Below, piece after piece: positions 13,509-21,755 of a stretch of DNA of 26,757 bases. The translations under genes were made by a program, and so were the position numbers. The stretch lies in assembly GCA_016210495.1 (NCBI GenBank), contig JACQUC010000165.1:1-26757 (forward strand), given 5' to 3'. Within the stretch, counting starts at the first letter, position 1, and every line of letters starts with the position of its first letter. Source of the stretch: Chloroflexota bacterium (GTDB taxonomy: Bacteria; Chloroflexota; FW602-bin22; JACPRP01). Below the pieces are notes generated by a model that was not told the origin of the DNA, did not search any database, and saw nothing but the letters and a program-made list of their open reading frames with translations.

Positions 13509-15047
13509 ATGTTGGTTAGACATTTCCTCGAAAGCAGCGCCCAGAGGTGGCCAAATAAGGCTGCCATATTGTGCGGTGATCAGGTCGTTTCCTACGCCGA
13601 GGTGGACGCCATGGCCAATGGCCTGGCCAACTCCCTGATCGGTGAGGGGGTCGCTCGGGGCGACCGCGTGGCCATCTTTATGGACAACTCGGTGGAAACG
13701 GCGGTGGCCATATTCGCCGTGCTGAAGGCCGGCGCGGTCTTCTGCGTCATCAATCCCACCACGAAGAGCGACAAGCTCGCCTACATGCTGGGGAATTCAG
13801 GCGCCACTGTACTGATCTGCGATCGCCTGCACTTCAACACGGCGCTGGCGGCAGGGGTCCGGGCGCGGGATTTGCGCTGCATCGTCGGCGTACCGGACTG
13901 CCCGGGTAGCTCGGAGCTCGGAGGGCCACGAACACTGGCGTTCCGCGACATCCTAGAAGGGGCATCGAGCGCGGCCCCTGTGATAGATTGCATCGACCTC
14001 GATCTGGCCACCATCGTCTACACCTCCGGCTCCACCGGCTTCCCCAAGGGAGTCATGGCTACAAACCTCAACGTCGTCGCCGCCGCCAATTCCATAACAC
14101 AGTATCTCGCGAACACCGCCGACGATGTTATCCTGAATGTGCTTCCGCTGTCTTTCGACTACGGTCTCTACCAGCTCCTGATGGCTTTCAAGGTCGGTGC
14201 CACCCTGGTGCTGGAGAAATCCTTCGTGTATCCCTACCGCGTCGTCGATTTGATGCTGAGAGCGAAGGTTACCGGATTCCCTGGCGTGCCGACGATCTTT
14301 GCCATCCTCCTGCAGCTCAAAGACCTCCGCAAGTACGAATTTCCATCGTTGCGTTACATCACCAATACCGCGGCCGCCCTGCCGGTGGCCCACATCCGAC
14401 GCTTGCGCGAGGTATTCCCGCACGCCGAGATATACTCGATGTATGGGCTGACCGAGTGCAAGCGTGTCTCCTACTTGCCGCCCGAGGAGCTGGATCGCCG
14501 CCCAGATTCGGTGGGCAAGGCGATTCCCAATACCGAGGTGTACGTTGTCGACGAAGGCGGGAGGCGTCTGCCGGCTGGGGAGGTCGGCGAGCTGGTCGTG
14601 CGCGGCGCTCACGTCACGCGAGGCTACTGGCGCGACCCCGAGGAAACCGCGCGAAAGTTCCGCGCGGGCCCACTGCCGGGCGAGACGGTGCTGTACACCG
14701 GAGACCTTTGCCGCGTGGACGAGGCGGGGTTCCTGTACTTCATCGGACGGAAGGACGACATCATCAAGACCCGTGGCGAGAAGGTCAGCCCGAAGGAGGT
14801 CGAGAATGTACTCTATTTGATCGAGGACGTCGCTCAGGCTGCCGTCCTCGGCGTTCCCGACCCCGTGCTTGGGCAGGCCATCAAGGCCGTGATCGTTCCG
14901 CGCAACGGCACACCCCTCACACCGCGCGAGCTGATCGCCCACTGCGCCCGGCACCTGGAGGATTTCATGGTGCCCAAGATCGTCGAGTTTCGCGCCGACC
15001 TGCCCAAGAACGGCAACGGCAAAATCGATAGGAAGGAGGTGACGTAG
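13509..15047 (+). CDS. AMP-forming acyl-CoA/acyl-ACP ligase
   Basis: This 512-aa ANL-superfamily ligase is complete: P-loop YTSGSTGFPKGV (171-182), NVLPLSFDYGLYQLL, YSMYGLTECKR, VLYTGDLCRVDEAGFLYFIGRKDDIIKTRGEKVSPKEVE, and the C-terminal lysine motif PKNGNGKIDRKE. It activates a carboxylic acid as acyl-AMP and passes it to a thiol. The ACP three genes down, in the same operon, is a likely acceptor, as with fatty acyl-AMP ligases. It resembles the ligases found with AsnB-like amidotransferases in exopolysaccharide loci. ATG 13509 has GAAGG-type purines just upstream. The acid substrate is unknown. Confidence 0.88.
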   Translation: MLVRHFLESSAQRWPNKAAILCGDQVVSYAEVDAMANGLANSLIGEGVARGDRVAIFMDNSVETAVAIFAVLKAGAVFCVINPTTKSDKLAYMLGNSGATVLICDRLHFNTALAAGVRARDLRCIVGVPDCPGSSELGGPRTLAFRDILEGASSAAPVIDCIDLDLATIVYTSGSTGFPKGVMATNLNVVAAANSITQYLANTADDVILNVLPLSFDYGLYQLLMAFKVGATLVLEKSFVYPYRVVDLMLRAKVTGFPGVPTIFAILLQLKDLRKYEFPSLRYITNTAAALPVAHIRRLREVFPHAEIYSMYGLTECKRVSYLPPEELDRRPDSVGKAIPNTEVYVVDEGGRRLPAGEVGELVVRGAHVTRGYWRDPEETARKFRAGPLPGETVLYTGDLCRVDEAGFLYFIGRKDDIIKTRGEKVSPKEVENVLYLIEDVAQAAVLGVPDPVLGQAIKAVIVPRNGTPLTPRELIAHCARHLEDFMVPKIVEFRADLPKNGNGKIDRKEVT

Positions 15048-15053
15048 GGCAGG

Positions 15054-17066
15054 ATGTGCGGTATTGCCGGCTCGGTAAACCTGGGAAGCGGCGAACAGGC
15101 TGATGTAATGCTGTTGCGGCGGATGCTGGGGATGCTCCACCATCGCGGTCCCGACTCCACCGGCTGCTATGTGGATCGCCGTGCTCAGCTCGGCAGCGCC
15201 CGGCTGAGCATCATCGACCACGCCGGAGGACAGCAACCGATCCACAACGAGGACGAGAGCCTGTGGCTGGTTTTCAACGGCGAGATATACAACTACATCG
15301 AGCTACGCGAGGAGCTGGTGGCGCGAGGCCATCACTTCTACACCGATTCGGATACCGAGGTCATCGTCCACCTCTACGAGGAACGTGGCCCATCCTGCCT
15401 ACACGCCCTCAACGGCCAGTTCGCCATCGCCCTCTGGGACCGGCGCCGCCAGGAGCTGTTCCTCGCGCGAGACCGTCTTGGCGTGCGCCCGCTCTTCTAC
15501 ACGGAGATAGGCGGCGCGCTGCGCTACGCCTCGGAGATCAAGGCCCTGTTCGTCGATCCACGCGTGTCGCGCGAGATCGATCCAGTGGCCATCGATCAGG
15601 TCTTTACTTTCTGGTCGACGCTCCCCGGGCGCACTATGTTCCATAATGTGCACCAGGTGCCACCGGGACACTACCTGAGCGTCAAGGATGGCTGCTTCGC
15701 GCTGAAGCGCTACTGGCGTTTGCAGTTCTCCTGTGGCGAGGCCGGCCTTTCGGAGGATGACTACGCCGGGCAACTGCGAGAGCTCCTGGTGGACGCCACG
15801 CGTCTCCGGCTGCGAGCTGACGTGCCCGTCGGCGCCTATCTGAGCGGCGGGCTGGACTCCTCGATCACGGCGGCCATCGTCAAGAACTATACGAGTAATC
15901 GCCTACGCACCTTCTCGATAACCTTCGCCGATGCGCGGTACGACGAGGCCGGCTTCCAACACGCGGTCGCACGGCACCTGGGTACGGAGCACCAGCATTT
16001 CGAATGCACGGGAGCAGACATAGCGCGGTGCTTCCCCGAAGTGGTTTGGCACGCGGAAATGCCCTTGCTGCGCACCGCGCCTGCGCCGTTCTACCTTCTT
16101 TCGGAGATGGTGCACGACGCGGGCTTAAAGGTCGTGCTGACCGGCGAGGGCGCGGACGAGCTCCTGGGGGGCTACGACATTTTCAAAGAAACGATGATCC
16201 GGCGCTTCTGGGCCCGGCAGCCACATTCCAGACTGCGGCCACTGCTCTTGCGCCGGATGTACGGCTTCGTTCCCGATTTGCAGCGCGGTCCCCAGCCGTA
16301 TCTGGAGGCCTTCTTCCGCCCGGGACTGGAGGACGTCGACAACCCGTTCTATTCGCACTTGATTCGATGGGAAAACACCAGGCGGCTGAAGCGCCTCTAT
16401 TCACAAGAGATGAAAGCCACGCTGGCAGGCTACGATCCATTCGCCGAGCTTGGCATCATGCTCGAGATGGAGCTGGGGCGATGGCATCCGCTGGCTCGCG
16501 CGCAATACCTTGAAATCACAACGTTCCTTTCCGAGTATCTGCTTTCCTCGCAAGGCGATCGCATGGCTATGGCTCACTCCGTCGAGGGGCGTTTTCCCTA
16601 TCTGGACCACAGGGTCGTGGAGCTCTGCAACCAGTTGCCACCACAGATCAAGCTGCGCGGCCTCGAGGAGAAACACCTGCTGAAGCGATCCTTTGGCGAC
16701 CTTATTCCCGGGGAGGTCATCCGACGGGTAAAGCAGCCGTACCGTTCCCCGATCAGCGGCGCGTTTCTGGGCGACAGAACGCCGGACTACGTCGAGGAGC
16801 TTCTGTGCTCGAACGCTCTGGCTTCGACGGGTTACTTTGCACCCGCGGCCGTGGCGCGCCTGGTGCAGAAGTGCCGCGTAGGCACCCCCTCCGAGTGGGA
16901 CAACATGGCGCTGGTCGGCGTGCTGTCGTTGCAGCTATTGCACGGGCTGTTCAACGAAGAATTCCGACGCGGTCGCGATGGCGCCATCGCGACTCCAACT
17001 TTACTGGTGATCGCCGAGGGCGAGAACATGGCAGACTATGGAGTGCGGGAGGCTTGCTTGGCTTGA
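15054..17066 (+). CDS. asnB: Asparagine synthase (glutamine-hydrolysing)-like amidotransferase
   Basis: This 670-aa class II glutamine amidotransferase has N-terminal MCGIAG with Cys2 as the glutaminase nucleophile, then HHRGPDSTG, FNGEIYNY and the synthetase PP-loop LSGGLDSS (263-270). ADELLGGYDIF, SVEGRFPYLDHRVVEL and a normal C terminus follow. It makes an amide from a carboxylate, ATP and glutamine. It is somewhat longer than E. coli AsnB and sits in an operon with a ligase, a second ATP-pyrophosphatase and an ACP, so the substrate may be an acid of a glycan or small molecule rather than aspartate. A perfect AAGGAGGTGA lies in the end of the ligase gene, six bases of intergenic DNA away. 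Confidence 0.9.
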   Translation: MCGIAGSVNLGSGEQADVMLLRRMLGMLHHRGPDSTGCYVDRRAQLGSARLSIIDHAGGQQPIHNEDESLWLVFNGEIYNYIELREELVARGHHFYTDSDTEVIVHLYEERGPSCLHALNGQFAIALWDRRRQELFLARDRLGVRPLFYTEIGGALRYASEIKALFVDPRVSREIDPVAIDQVFTFWSTLPGRTMFHNVHQVPPGHYLSVKDGCFALKRYWRLQFSCGEAGLSEDDYAGQLRELLVDATRLRLRADVPVGAYLSGGLDSSITAAIVKNYTSNRLRTFSITFADARYDEAGFQHAVARHLGTEHQHFECTGADIARCFPEVVWHAEMPLLRTAPAPFYLLSEMVHDAGLKVVLTGEGADELLGGYDIFKETMIRRFWARQPHSRLRPLLLRRMYGFVPDLQRGPQPYLEAFFRPGLEDVDNPFYSHLIRWENTRRLKRLYSQEMKATLAGYDPFAELGIMLEMELGRWHPLARAQYLEITTFLSEYLLSSQGDRMAMAHSVEGRFPYLDHRVVELCNQLPPQIKLRGLEEKHLLKRSFGDLIPGEVIRRVKQPYRSPISGAFLGDRTPDYVEELLCSNALASTGYFAPAAVARLVQKCRVGTPSEWDNMALVGVLSLQLLHGLFNEEFRRGRDGAIATPTLLVIAEGENMADYGVREACLA

Positions 17067-18058
17067 GAATCTGTACGAAATGCGTGCTGCCCGAAACCTT
17101 CCCCGGTGTGCGCTTCGACGATGCGGGTGTCTGCAACGTCTGCCGCCAGGCGCCTACGCCCCAAAGACTCCTCGAGCAAAGGGCAAAACTTAGGGCCGAG
17201 TTCGAGGCGGCCGTGGAGGAGGTCCGGGGCAACAACTCCTACGATTGCCTTATGTCCTGGAGCGGCGGCAAGGACAGCACGTACACATTGGCACTGCTAA
17301 CCCAGCGTTACGGCCTGAGGGTACTGGCCTTCACGTTTGACAACGGCTTCGTTGCCGAGGCGACGTTCGGCAATATGCGGCGAACGGCCGAAGCGCTGGA
17401 CGTCGACCACGTCGTCGTCAAGCCCGCCTTCGGCCTCCTGCGACGCATCTTTGTGGCCTCATTAGATGACGGGTTGTATCCGAAGCGGGCGCTTGGACGG
17501 GCCAGCTCCATTTGTACCTCGTGCATGTCTCTGGCCAAATCGAGCGCGCTGCGGCTTGCTATCGAAAAGGAAATCCCATTTGTCGCCTTCGGATGGTCGC
17601 CCGGCCAGATACCCCCGACCTCGGCGTTCTACAGGACCACGCCGGCCATGGTTCGCGCGACGATGGGAGCCAGTTTCCGCGTGTTGGAAGAGATCGCCGG
17701 CGATGCCGTCCGGCCCTACTTCCCGGAGGAGGTCCATTTCGCCACCGGGCGCTTCCCGTATTTTGCCTCGCCGCTGGCGTTCCTGGAGTACGACGAGGAG
17801 ATCATCCTGGCAGAGATCACCAAGCTGGGTTGGCGGCGACCGCTGGATACCGACCCAAATTCAAGCAATTGTCTGCTAAACACGCTCGGTAACGCCGTAC
17901 ACAAGGAGCATCACAACCTGCACCCGTACGCCGCCGAGTTGGCAGCGCTCGTCCGCGAAGGTCGCCTTACCCGCGAGGAAGGGCTGGCCAGGCTGCGGGA
18001 GCCGGAGTCCGCGGCGGTCCTGCGGCTCGTCACGGAAAGGCTGGGCCTGGCATCGTGA
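17063..18058 (+). CDS. PP-loop ATP-pyrophosphatase, WbpG/WbuX amidotransferase-like
   Basis: This 331-aa protein has an N-terminal zinc-ribbon-like motif (C4xxC7 and C24xxC27: ICTKCVLPETFPGVRFDDAGVCNVC) and the PP-loop SWSGGKDSTYTLALL (67-72 core). A second cysteine pair (ICTSCMS) and a C-terminal segment LVREGRLTREEGLARL follow. This layout matches the N-acetyl-sugar amidotransferases (WbpG, PseA, WbuX), which use ATP to convert a sugar carboxamide or acid to an amidine or amide; a sulfur-transfer role is the alternative. The TTG at 17063 is chosen: it overlaps the asnB stop (TTGA) and lies 10 bases after GGGAGG. The frame is open well upstream, but that part is inside asnB. The usual HisH-type ammonia partner is absent nearby, so AsnB might provide ammonia. 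Confidence 0.8.
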   Translation: MRICTKCVLPETFPGVRFDDAGVCNVCRQAPTPQRLLEQRAKLRAEFEAAVEEVRGNNSYDCLMSWSGGKDSTYTLALLTQRYGLRVLAFTFDNGFVAEATFGNMRRTAEALDVDHVVVKPAFGLLRRIFVASLDDGLYPKRALGRASSICTSCMSLAKSSALRLAIEKEIPFVAFGWSPGQIPPTSAFYRTTPAMVRATMGASFRVLEEIAGDAVRPYFPEEVHFATGRFPYFASPLAFLEYDEEIILAEITKLGWRRPLDTDPNSSNCLLNTLGNAVHKEHHNLHPYAAELAALVREGRLTREEGLARLREPESAAVLRLVTERLGLAS

Positions 18059-18345
18059 AAGGAGATACGAATACATTGATAACCCATCAGGCCATCAAGA
18101 AGCAGGTGAGGACATTCGTTTTCGACAACTTCATCTTCGATGAAGAGACCACTCTGGGCGACGACGACTCGTTCCTCGAGAATCGCATCATCGACTCCAC
18201 GGGAGTTCTCGAGCTGATCATGTTCGTCGAAGAAACCTTCGGCATCGAGGTGGCCGACGAGGAGGTAATCCCCGAAAACCTGGACTCGCTGGAGAGACTG
18301 GCCGAGTACGTGATGAGGAAGGTCTATCTCGTCGCGGCGGCGTAA
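18055..18345 (+). CDS. Acyl carrier protein
   Basis: This acidic, helical protein of up to 96 aa has the carrier-protein pattern GDDDSFLENRIIDSTGVLELIMFVEETFGIEV, with Ser48 of the D-S motif as the phosphopantetheine site, then NLDSLERLAEYV. DST replaces the usual DSL but is seen in free-standing ACPs near AMP ligases. The GTG at 18055 overlaps the preceding TGA; the good Shine-Dalgarno AAAGGAG lies after this codon, 11 bases before TTG at 18076, so the true start may be 18076. It closes the four-gene operon and probably carries the acyl group loaded by the ligase. Confidence 0.88.
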   Translation: MKGDTNTLITHQAIKKQVRTFVFDNFIFDEETTLGDDDSFLENRIIDSTGVLELIMFVEETFGIEVADEEVIPENLDSLERLAEYVMRKVYLVAAA

Positions 18346-18386
18346 CCTATAGCACGAGGATGCGTCCACCGCAGGTGCCGCGGGGG

Positions 18387-18491
18387 GTCTGAACCGCAGA
18401 TTAAGCAGATTAAGGGATTTCGCAGATGCCGAATCTCGGTGATCCGGTAATCTGCATAATCCACTAATCTGCGTCAATCTGCGGTTCAGAC
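18387..18491. repeat. Palindromic repeat with 16-bp terminal arms
   Basis: Perfect inverted ends GTCTGAACCGCAGATT (18387-18402) and AATCTGCGGTTCAGAC (18476-18491), with more imperfect complementarity inside (AAGCAGATTAAG against CTAATCTGCG). It carries no ORF. It separates the ACP operon from the convergent lipoprotein gene and could act as a bidirectional transcription-end structure or a non-autonomous mobile repeat. Confidence 0.8.
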
Positions 18492-18495
18492 TCTT

Positions 18496-18981
18496 CTATG
18501 GCGGCGGCCGCCGGTTCGGGTAGGCCGCCAGCAGGTCCTCGAGCGTCTTGAACCAGACGCGATTCCGCTCCGCCAGGTCTCGCCATCTGGGGTCGCTCTT
18601 CCGGTAGTAGTTCCTCGCGTTCGCGGCCCTGCTCGTCACCCACTGGCCCTCGACCTCGGGAACCGCCCGTGGGGGTTGGAGCGTTGGCTTTGGCACAGCG
18701 GTTGGGCGCGCGGGCCTGGGCGTAGCCGTCGGCCGCGGCGTCCTAGTCGGCGTGGGCTGAATGGCGGTCGCCATCGGCCCTCGCGTCGGCTGCGGCACGA
18801 CCACGGTAGGAGACGGTTTCGGCACCGAAGTTGGCGTGGGGCGGATCGTGCTGGTAGGTGCAAGGGTCGCCGTCGGCGCCTCGGTCGGTGCCGGGGTCGG
18901 CGTCCCTGGCTGCGGTGAGCACGATAGCACAGATAGCGCTACGCAAAGAACCAGGCATGACGCAAACCGGAACGATGGCAC
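18496..18981 (-). CDS. P/T-rich exported protein, probable lipoprotein
   Basis: This 161-aa protein has a signal sequence (SFRFASCLVLCVALSVLSC) with a lipobox-like VLSC at Cys21. A stalk of about 85 residues follows, made of repeated PTPT, TPRPTATPRPA and similar (about 22-105). A small C-terminal part (EGQWVTSRAANARNYYRKSD, then WFKTLEDLLAAYPNRRPPP) resembles a conserved tail in which a short motif reads WVTS..A..YY. The family function is unknown. Such stalks are typical of Chloroflexota surface proteins. The start is GTG at 18981, 12 bases after GGGGAGG. A promoter lies just upstream. Confidence 0.75.
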   Translation of the reverse strand: MPSFRFASCLVLCVALSVLSCSPQPGTPTPAPTEAPTATLAPTSTIRPTPTSVPKPSPTVVVPQPTRGPMATAIQPTPTRTPRPTATPRPARPTAVPKPTLQPPRAVPEVEGQWVTSRAANARNYYRKSDPRWRDLAERNRVWFKTLEDLLAAYPNRRPPP

Positions 18982-19021
18982 GCGAAGACAGAGCCTCCCC
19001 GAAAAGCGTTATCTGCGCGGT

Positions 19022-19051
19022 ATAATAGCCGCTAACCAGGCAGCAAGTCAA
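19022..19051 (-). promoter_or_regulatory. Candidate promoter for the P/T-rich lipoprotein
   Basis: Minus strand: TTGACT (19051-19046), 18-bp spacer, TATTAT (19027-19022), each five of six to consensus. It lies about 40 bp before the GTG at 18981. Confidence 0.55.
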
Positions 19052-19116
19052 TGCCCCCTGCGATGTTTGGGTTCCATTTGGTGACGCAGACGCGACGAGC
19101 CTGGCTGCCCGACCGA

Positions 19117-20283
19117 TTACCGTCCCCTCGGAGTGGTTGGCGTTGGAGTCGACTGGCGCGGGCCTGGTGTTGGCGTCGCCGTCGGCGCAGGCTGGCGCTC
19201 CACGGGCGTCGCCGTGGGCCTTGTCGGCGATGGCGTGACCCGGGATTCGGGGGTCGCCGTCGCTCCGCGATCGGGGGTGGCCGTTGGACGGGTCGGTTCC
19301 GTCGTGGAAGTCGGCCTGGCGTCTCGCTCGGTCGGCGTGGGCGTGGCGGCTTCTATCCGTGTATCGGAAGACCCGGGAACAGTAGCTGTGTCAGTCGGCC
19401 GTTCGGACTCGGTCGAAGACTCCGGGTCCCGCGACGGTGCGGCATCCGTTTGCGGGCTCCCGAGGTCGGGGCTCGAGCCAGGCGGGGTCGTGTCGATGGC
19501 CATCGCCCGCCAAAGCGCATCGAAGGCAGCTGTCTTCTCTTCATCCGAGTAAGTCGTTTCGTATGTCGACACGACCAGTCCCATAGAGTCGTAAGTTGTC
19601 GTCAGCCTTTGAATAGTCTCAGTAATGTCAAGCTCTGGGGCATCGTCACTCGTGGATGTCTCCTGCTGTCCAACCACCCGGCCATATGAATCGTAGTGGT
19701 ACTCTACTGTAGCGCGCAGGGTTTGACGGAGGACGGCCAGGTTCGTGCCTGCGGAGTCCCGATCCTGTTCCTCGTAGTACGTCTCAGTCCCCTGGGCATC
19801 GTACTGTACGTCCATGGGTTTGCTTGGTGTGAGCGGGCGTAGAGATGAGATTGGTGTGGGCGGGTGCTCGTGCTCAAACTCCTCAACGGGCGACTTTACT
19901 TCCCCTAGGGTATTGTACTCGACGTCCGCCGATCGCTGAAGCACGATTTCCCAACCGAAGCGTTCGCCACCGCGCCGGTCTTGCAGCCCGAACGGGCCAT
20001 CTACCCATTTACGGTCGCCATCCGAAAAAGCTGGGAAGTAGTCGCGCCCACCGCTCACAAGCACGCCCGTCGTCGTGGCCTGGGACCACCGTCCGGTTGC
20101 CGCATCGTACTGCCCATCTTCGACGCAATCGCCCACGATGTCCGGAATCTGATCGCGGAGCGCCTGGAAATCGGACGCAAACCGGCAGTGTGACTCGGCA
20201 CCCGAAAGGGCAGACGACAACACGAGGACGACAAGCATCAAGATTGTAGAACCCAGGATGGCAACTACTCGTATAAGGCGCAT
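19117..20283 (-). CDS. Exported protein with P/T-rich C-terminal tail
   Basis: This 388-aa protein starts at ATG 20283 (GGGAG upstream) with a signal peptide or anchor MRLIRVVAILGSTILMLVVLVLSSALSGAES. A domain follows with CRFASDFQALRDQIPDIVGDCVEDGQYD and KWVDGPFGLQDRRGGERFGWE, a pattern I associate with secreted Chloroflexota proteins. Then come Tyr/Asp-rich segments that look like YD-type repeats (VQYDAQGTETYYEE, VEYHYDSYGRVVG, TTYDSMGLVVSTYETTY). The last 130 or so residues are Pro/Thr/Ser-rich. There is no sortase motif. The function is unknown; a secreted or surface role is likely. The YD-like repeats were noted by eye only. Confidence 0.75.
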   Translation of the reverse strand: MRLIRVVAILGSTILMLVVLVLSSALSGAESHCRFASDFQALRDQIPDIVGDCVEDGQYDAATGRWSQATTTGVLVSGGRDYFPAFSDGDRKWVDGPFGLQDRRGGERFGWEIVLQRSADVEYNTLGEVKSPVEEFEHEHPPTPISSLRPLTPSKPMDVQYDAQGTETYYEEQDRDSAGTNLAVLRQTLRATVEYHYDSYGRVVGQQETSTSDDAPELDITETIQRLTTTYDSMGLVVSTYETTYSDEEKTAAFDALWRAMAIDTTPPGSSPDLGSPQTDAAPSRDPESSTESERPTDTATVPGSSDTRIEAATPTPTERDARPTSTTEPTRPTATPDRGATATPESRVTPSPTRPTATPVERQPAPTATPTPGPRQSTPTPTTPRGR

Positions 20284-20689
20284 ATGTAGCACTTTTCTCC
20301 CTTCGCCTGATTGGAGATACCGCTGGACGGGCGAGCACACATTCTATTATAAGGGCGATGTCAAGGGCTGGGGCTGCACTGCACGTGAGTCACACCACCC
20401 GCTCGATCGCTCCACGTGCCCACCCGAACCTGCTATAATACCCTTGAGAGTTGTTGAACAATCAAGGAGGAATCCGGGCCCGTGGGCTCGCTCTAGCAGT
20501 TTCCTTTTCAGCCGCCTGAATGCACGTTGTACAATACCGGCGAGCGGGCACCCGGCGGCCCACAGTACCAGTAGCTTGCGGCGCCACTGCCACCAGGCAC
20601 CCCCGTCGGCATCATCACGCGAGCGTGCTAGACGGACGACGGTCTGCGCCGCCGCAAGCACGTCAAATAGGAGCGAGCAATCAACTGCG
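20284..20689. other. Gene-poor stretch upstream of the exported protein
   Basis: No supportable gene. A TATAAT occurs on the minus strand at 20351-20346, without a well-placed -35, and might serve the exported protein. On the plus strand TATAAT (about 20435) and an AAGGAGG (20464-20470) occur, but the following frame stops after four codons. A minus-strand frame (to about 20690) with LLFDVLAAAQTVVRLARSR and LLVLWAAGCPLAGIV looks protein-like and could be a remnant, but I cannot place it in a family. Confidence 0.4.
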
Positions 20690-21016
20690 CTATCGATGAA
20701 GCCCTGGCCCGCGGTGAGGTTCGTGGCCTGCCGCGTGGACGGCCAGGTTACCCGTCGTGAAGGAAGGTGGGGCAGCAAGGATATGGCCAATAACTTGCTG
20801 GATCTTTCGTTCGGTTTCCTCCCTGATGGCATCGACGTCTTCCTTGCGCTCAAACGTCTCAAACGCAATCATCTCCGTATCACTCACCTGCACAAGGTGG
20901 AGACCGTGAAACCCTTTTTGTCCCCGGAGCCAGGGTACGGCAACTTGCTCCGTTAGCTTTCGCATCTCGTCGACGGTTCCTTGCTTCAGTTTGAAGTTTA
21001 TCAAGCGTGCGAACAT
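20690..21016 (-). CDS. ABM-fold (antibiotic biosynthesis monooxygenase-like) protein
   Basis: This 108-aa protein begins MFARLINFKLKQGTVDEMRKL and has WLRGQKGFHGLHLVQVSDTEMIAFETFERKEDVDA, the beta-alpha-beta pattern of the dimeric ferredoxin-like ABM fold. Members are heme-degrading or quinone-type monooxygenases, or small proteins of unknown role; no heme-ligand signature is clear here. The ribosome-binding site AGGAGG just before ATG 21016 is very good. The last 20 or so residues look non-conserved. Confidence 0.75.
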   Translation of the reverse strand: MFARLINFKLKQGTVDEMRKLTEQVAVPWLRGQKGFHGLHLVQVSDTEMIAFETFERKEDVDAIREETERKIQQVIGHILAAPPSFTTGNLAVHAAGHEPHRGPGLHR

Positions 21017-21083
21017 TTCGTCCTCCTATTTCTCGATTTCTCAAGCCTACCCATGGGAACGGGTAACCCAACTCAGGGGCAGC

Positions 21084-21245
21084 ATGAAGCGTGCCAGAAA
21101 TGGCCGCTCTTCGTCTACGTCATACAGGCAGCACGCACACATACGGCCTCCAATTCTCCGCAATAGTCCCAAAGAAGTATTGGAGCTCTTGATAGAAGAG
21201 GTGCACCGTTTCTTTTCATCCCTGTCCTTTATGCAGTCCGCGTAA
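21084..21245 (+). CDS. Possible small hypothetical protein
   Basis: A 53-aa frame starts at ATG 21084 with AGGGG five bases upstream. It ends in RNSPKEVLELLIEEVHRFF, which would form an amphipathic helix. The opposite strand is also open here with a Cys-rich reading. I recognise neither. Kept only because of the Shine-Dalgarno and helical C terminus. Confidence 0.25.
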   Translation: MKRARNGRSSSTSYRQHAHIRPPILRNSPKEVLELLIEEVHRFFSSLSFMQSA

Positions 21246-21311
21246 GGCATTTGTTGCGCGCTGGCTTGTCTAGCCGGTCCCATCCGCAAGCCTGTATGTC
21301 ACAAAACGGGT

Positions 21312-21629
21312 GCGGAACACGTTTCCGCGTCAGCCGGGCGTTCGCATAGGCAGGAAGACTGGCGACAGCGAGTAGACAGCGAATAAGCGAATTCTCCCCC
21401 CCCCGCAAGATCAGCACTCAGAGACGTCGGGTATGGACGAAGCCCCTGCCGCCGTCCTTGCCAGCACGATTGGCCACAGACAGTGGGGCGGCGAATGAGT
21501 AGGCGCCAGACCGTGGCCTTGTTCCGACGAGAGAGGCACGTCGATCGGGCGTCTACTCATTCGCTTATTCGCTGTCCATTCGCTGGCACCTCTCCACCTG
21601 CTCTCTTGCCGCGCGGAACACGTTTTCGC
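21312..21629. repeat. Nested inverted repeats bounded by a 17-bp direct repeat
   Basis: GCGGAACACGTTTCCGC (21312-21328) recurs as GCGGAACACGTTTTCGC (21613-21629). Between them are an 18-bp perfect inverted pair (21375-21392 with 21559-21576, core GCGAATAAGCGAAT) and a 17-bp inverted pair with one mismatch (21491-21507 with 21548-21564, core GCGAATGAGTAG). A run of nine or more C lies near 21395. No gene is visible from 21246 to the integrated element at 21769. It may be a degraded non-autonomous element. Confidence 0.6.
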
Positions 21630-21755
21630 ACCTTCACAAAATCGAGCCCGTGACAGCATACCAGTCCAGCGCCTATACTGTTGGCGCGGTACATAAGAAT
21701 AGCCCTGGCGATGCTGCAAGATTCGCTAGACGATGTCGGGCGGCGTGCCCCCCGA

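Noticed and set aside
13953..15245. 430-aa open frame antisense to the AMP ligase and asnB start
   Set aside because: It mirrors a highly conserved ligase on the plus strand, its translation shows no family motif, and codon-phase effects in GC-rich genes create such shadows.
20359..20364. TTGACA near TATAAT upstream of the exported protein as a full promoter
   Set aside because: The two hexamers are only 7 bp apart, far too close to act together.
20347..20868. 173-aa minus-strand frame upstream of the exported protein
   Set aside because: Starts inside the ABM-fold gene in another frame, has no ribosome-binding site and no recognisable domain; noted only as a possible remnant.
21047..21289. 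80-aa minus-strand Cys-rich frame
   Set aside because: No Shine-Dalgarno and no family; overlaps an equally weak plus-strand candidate.
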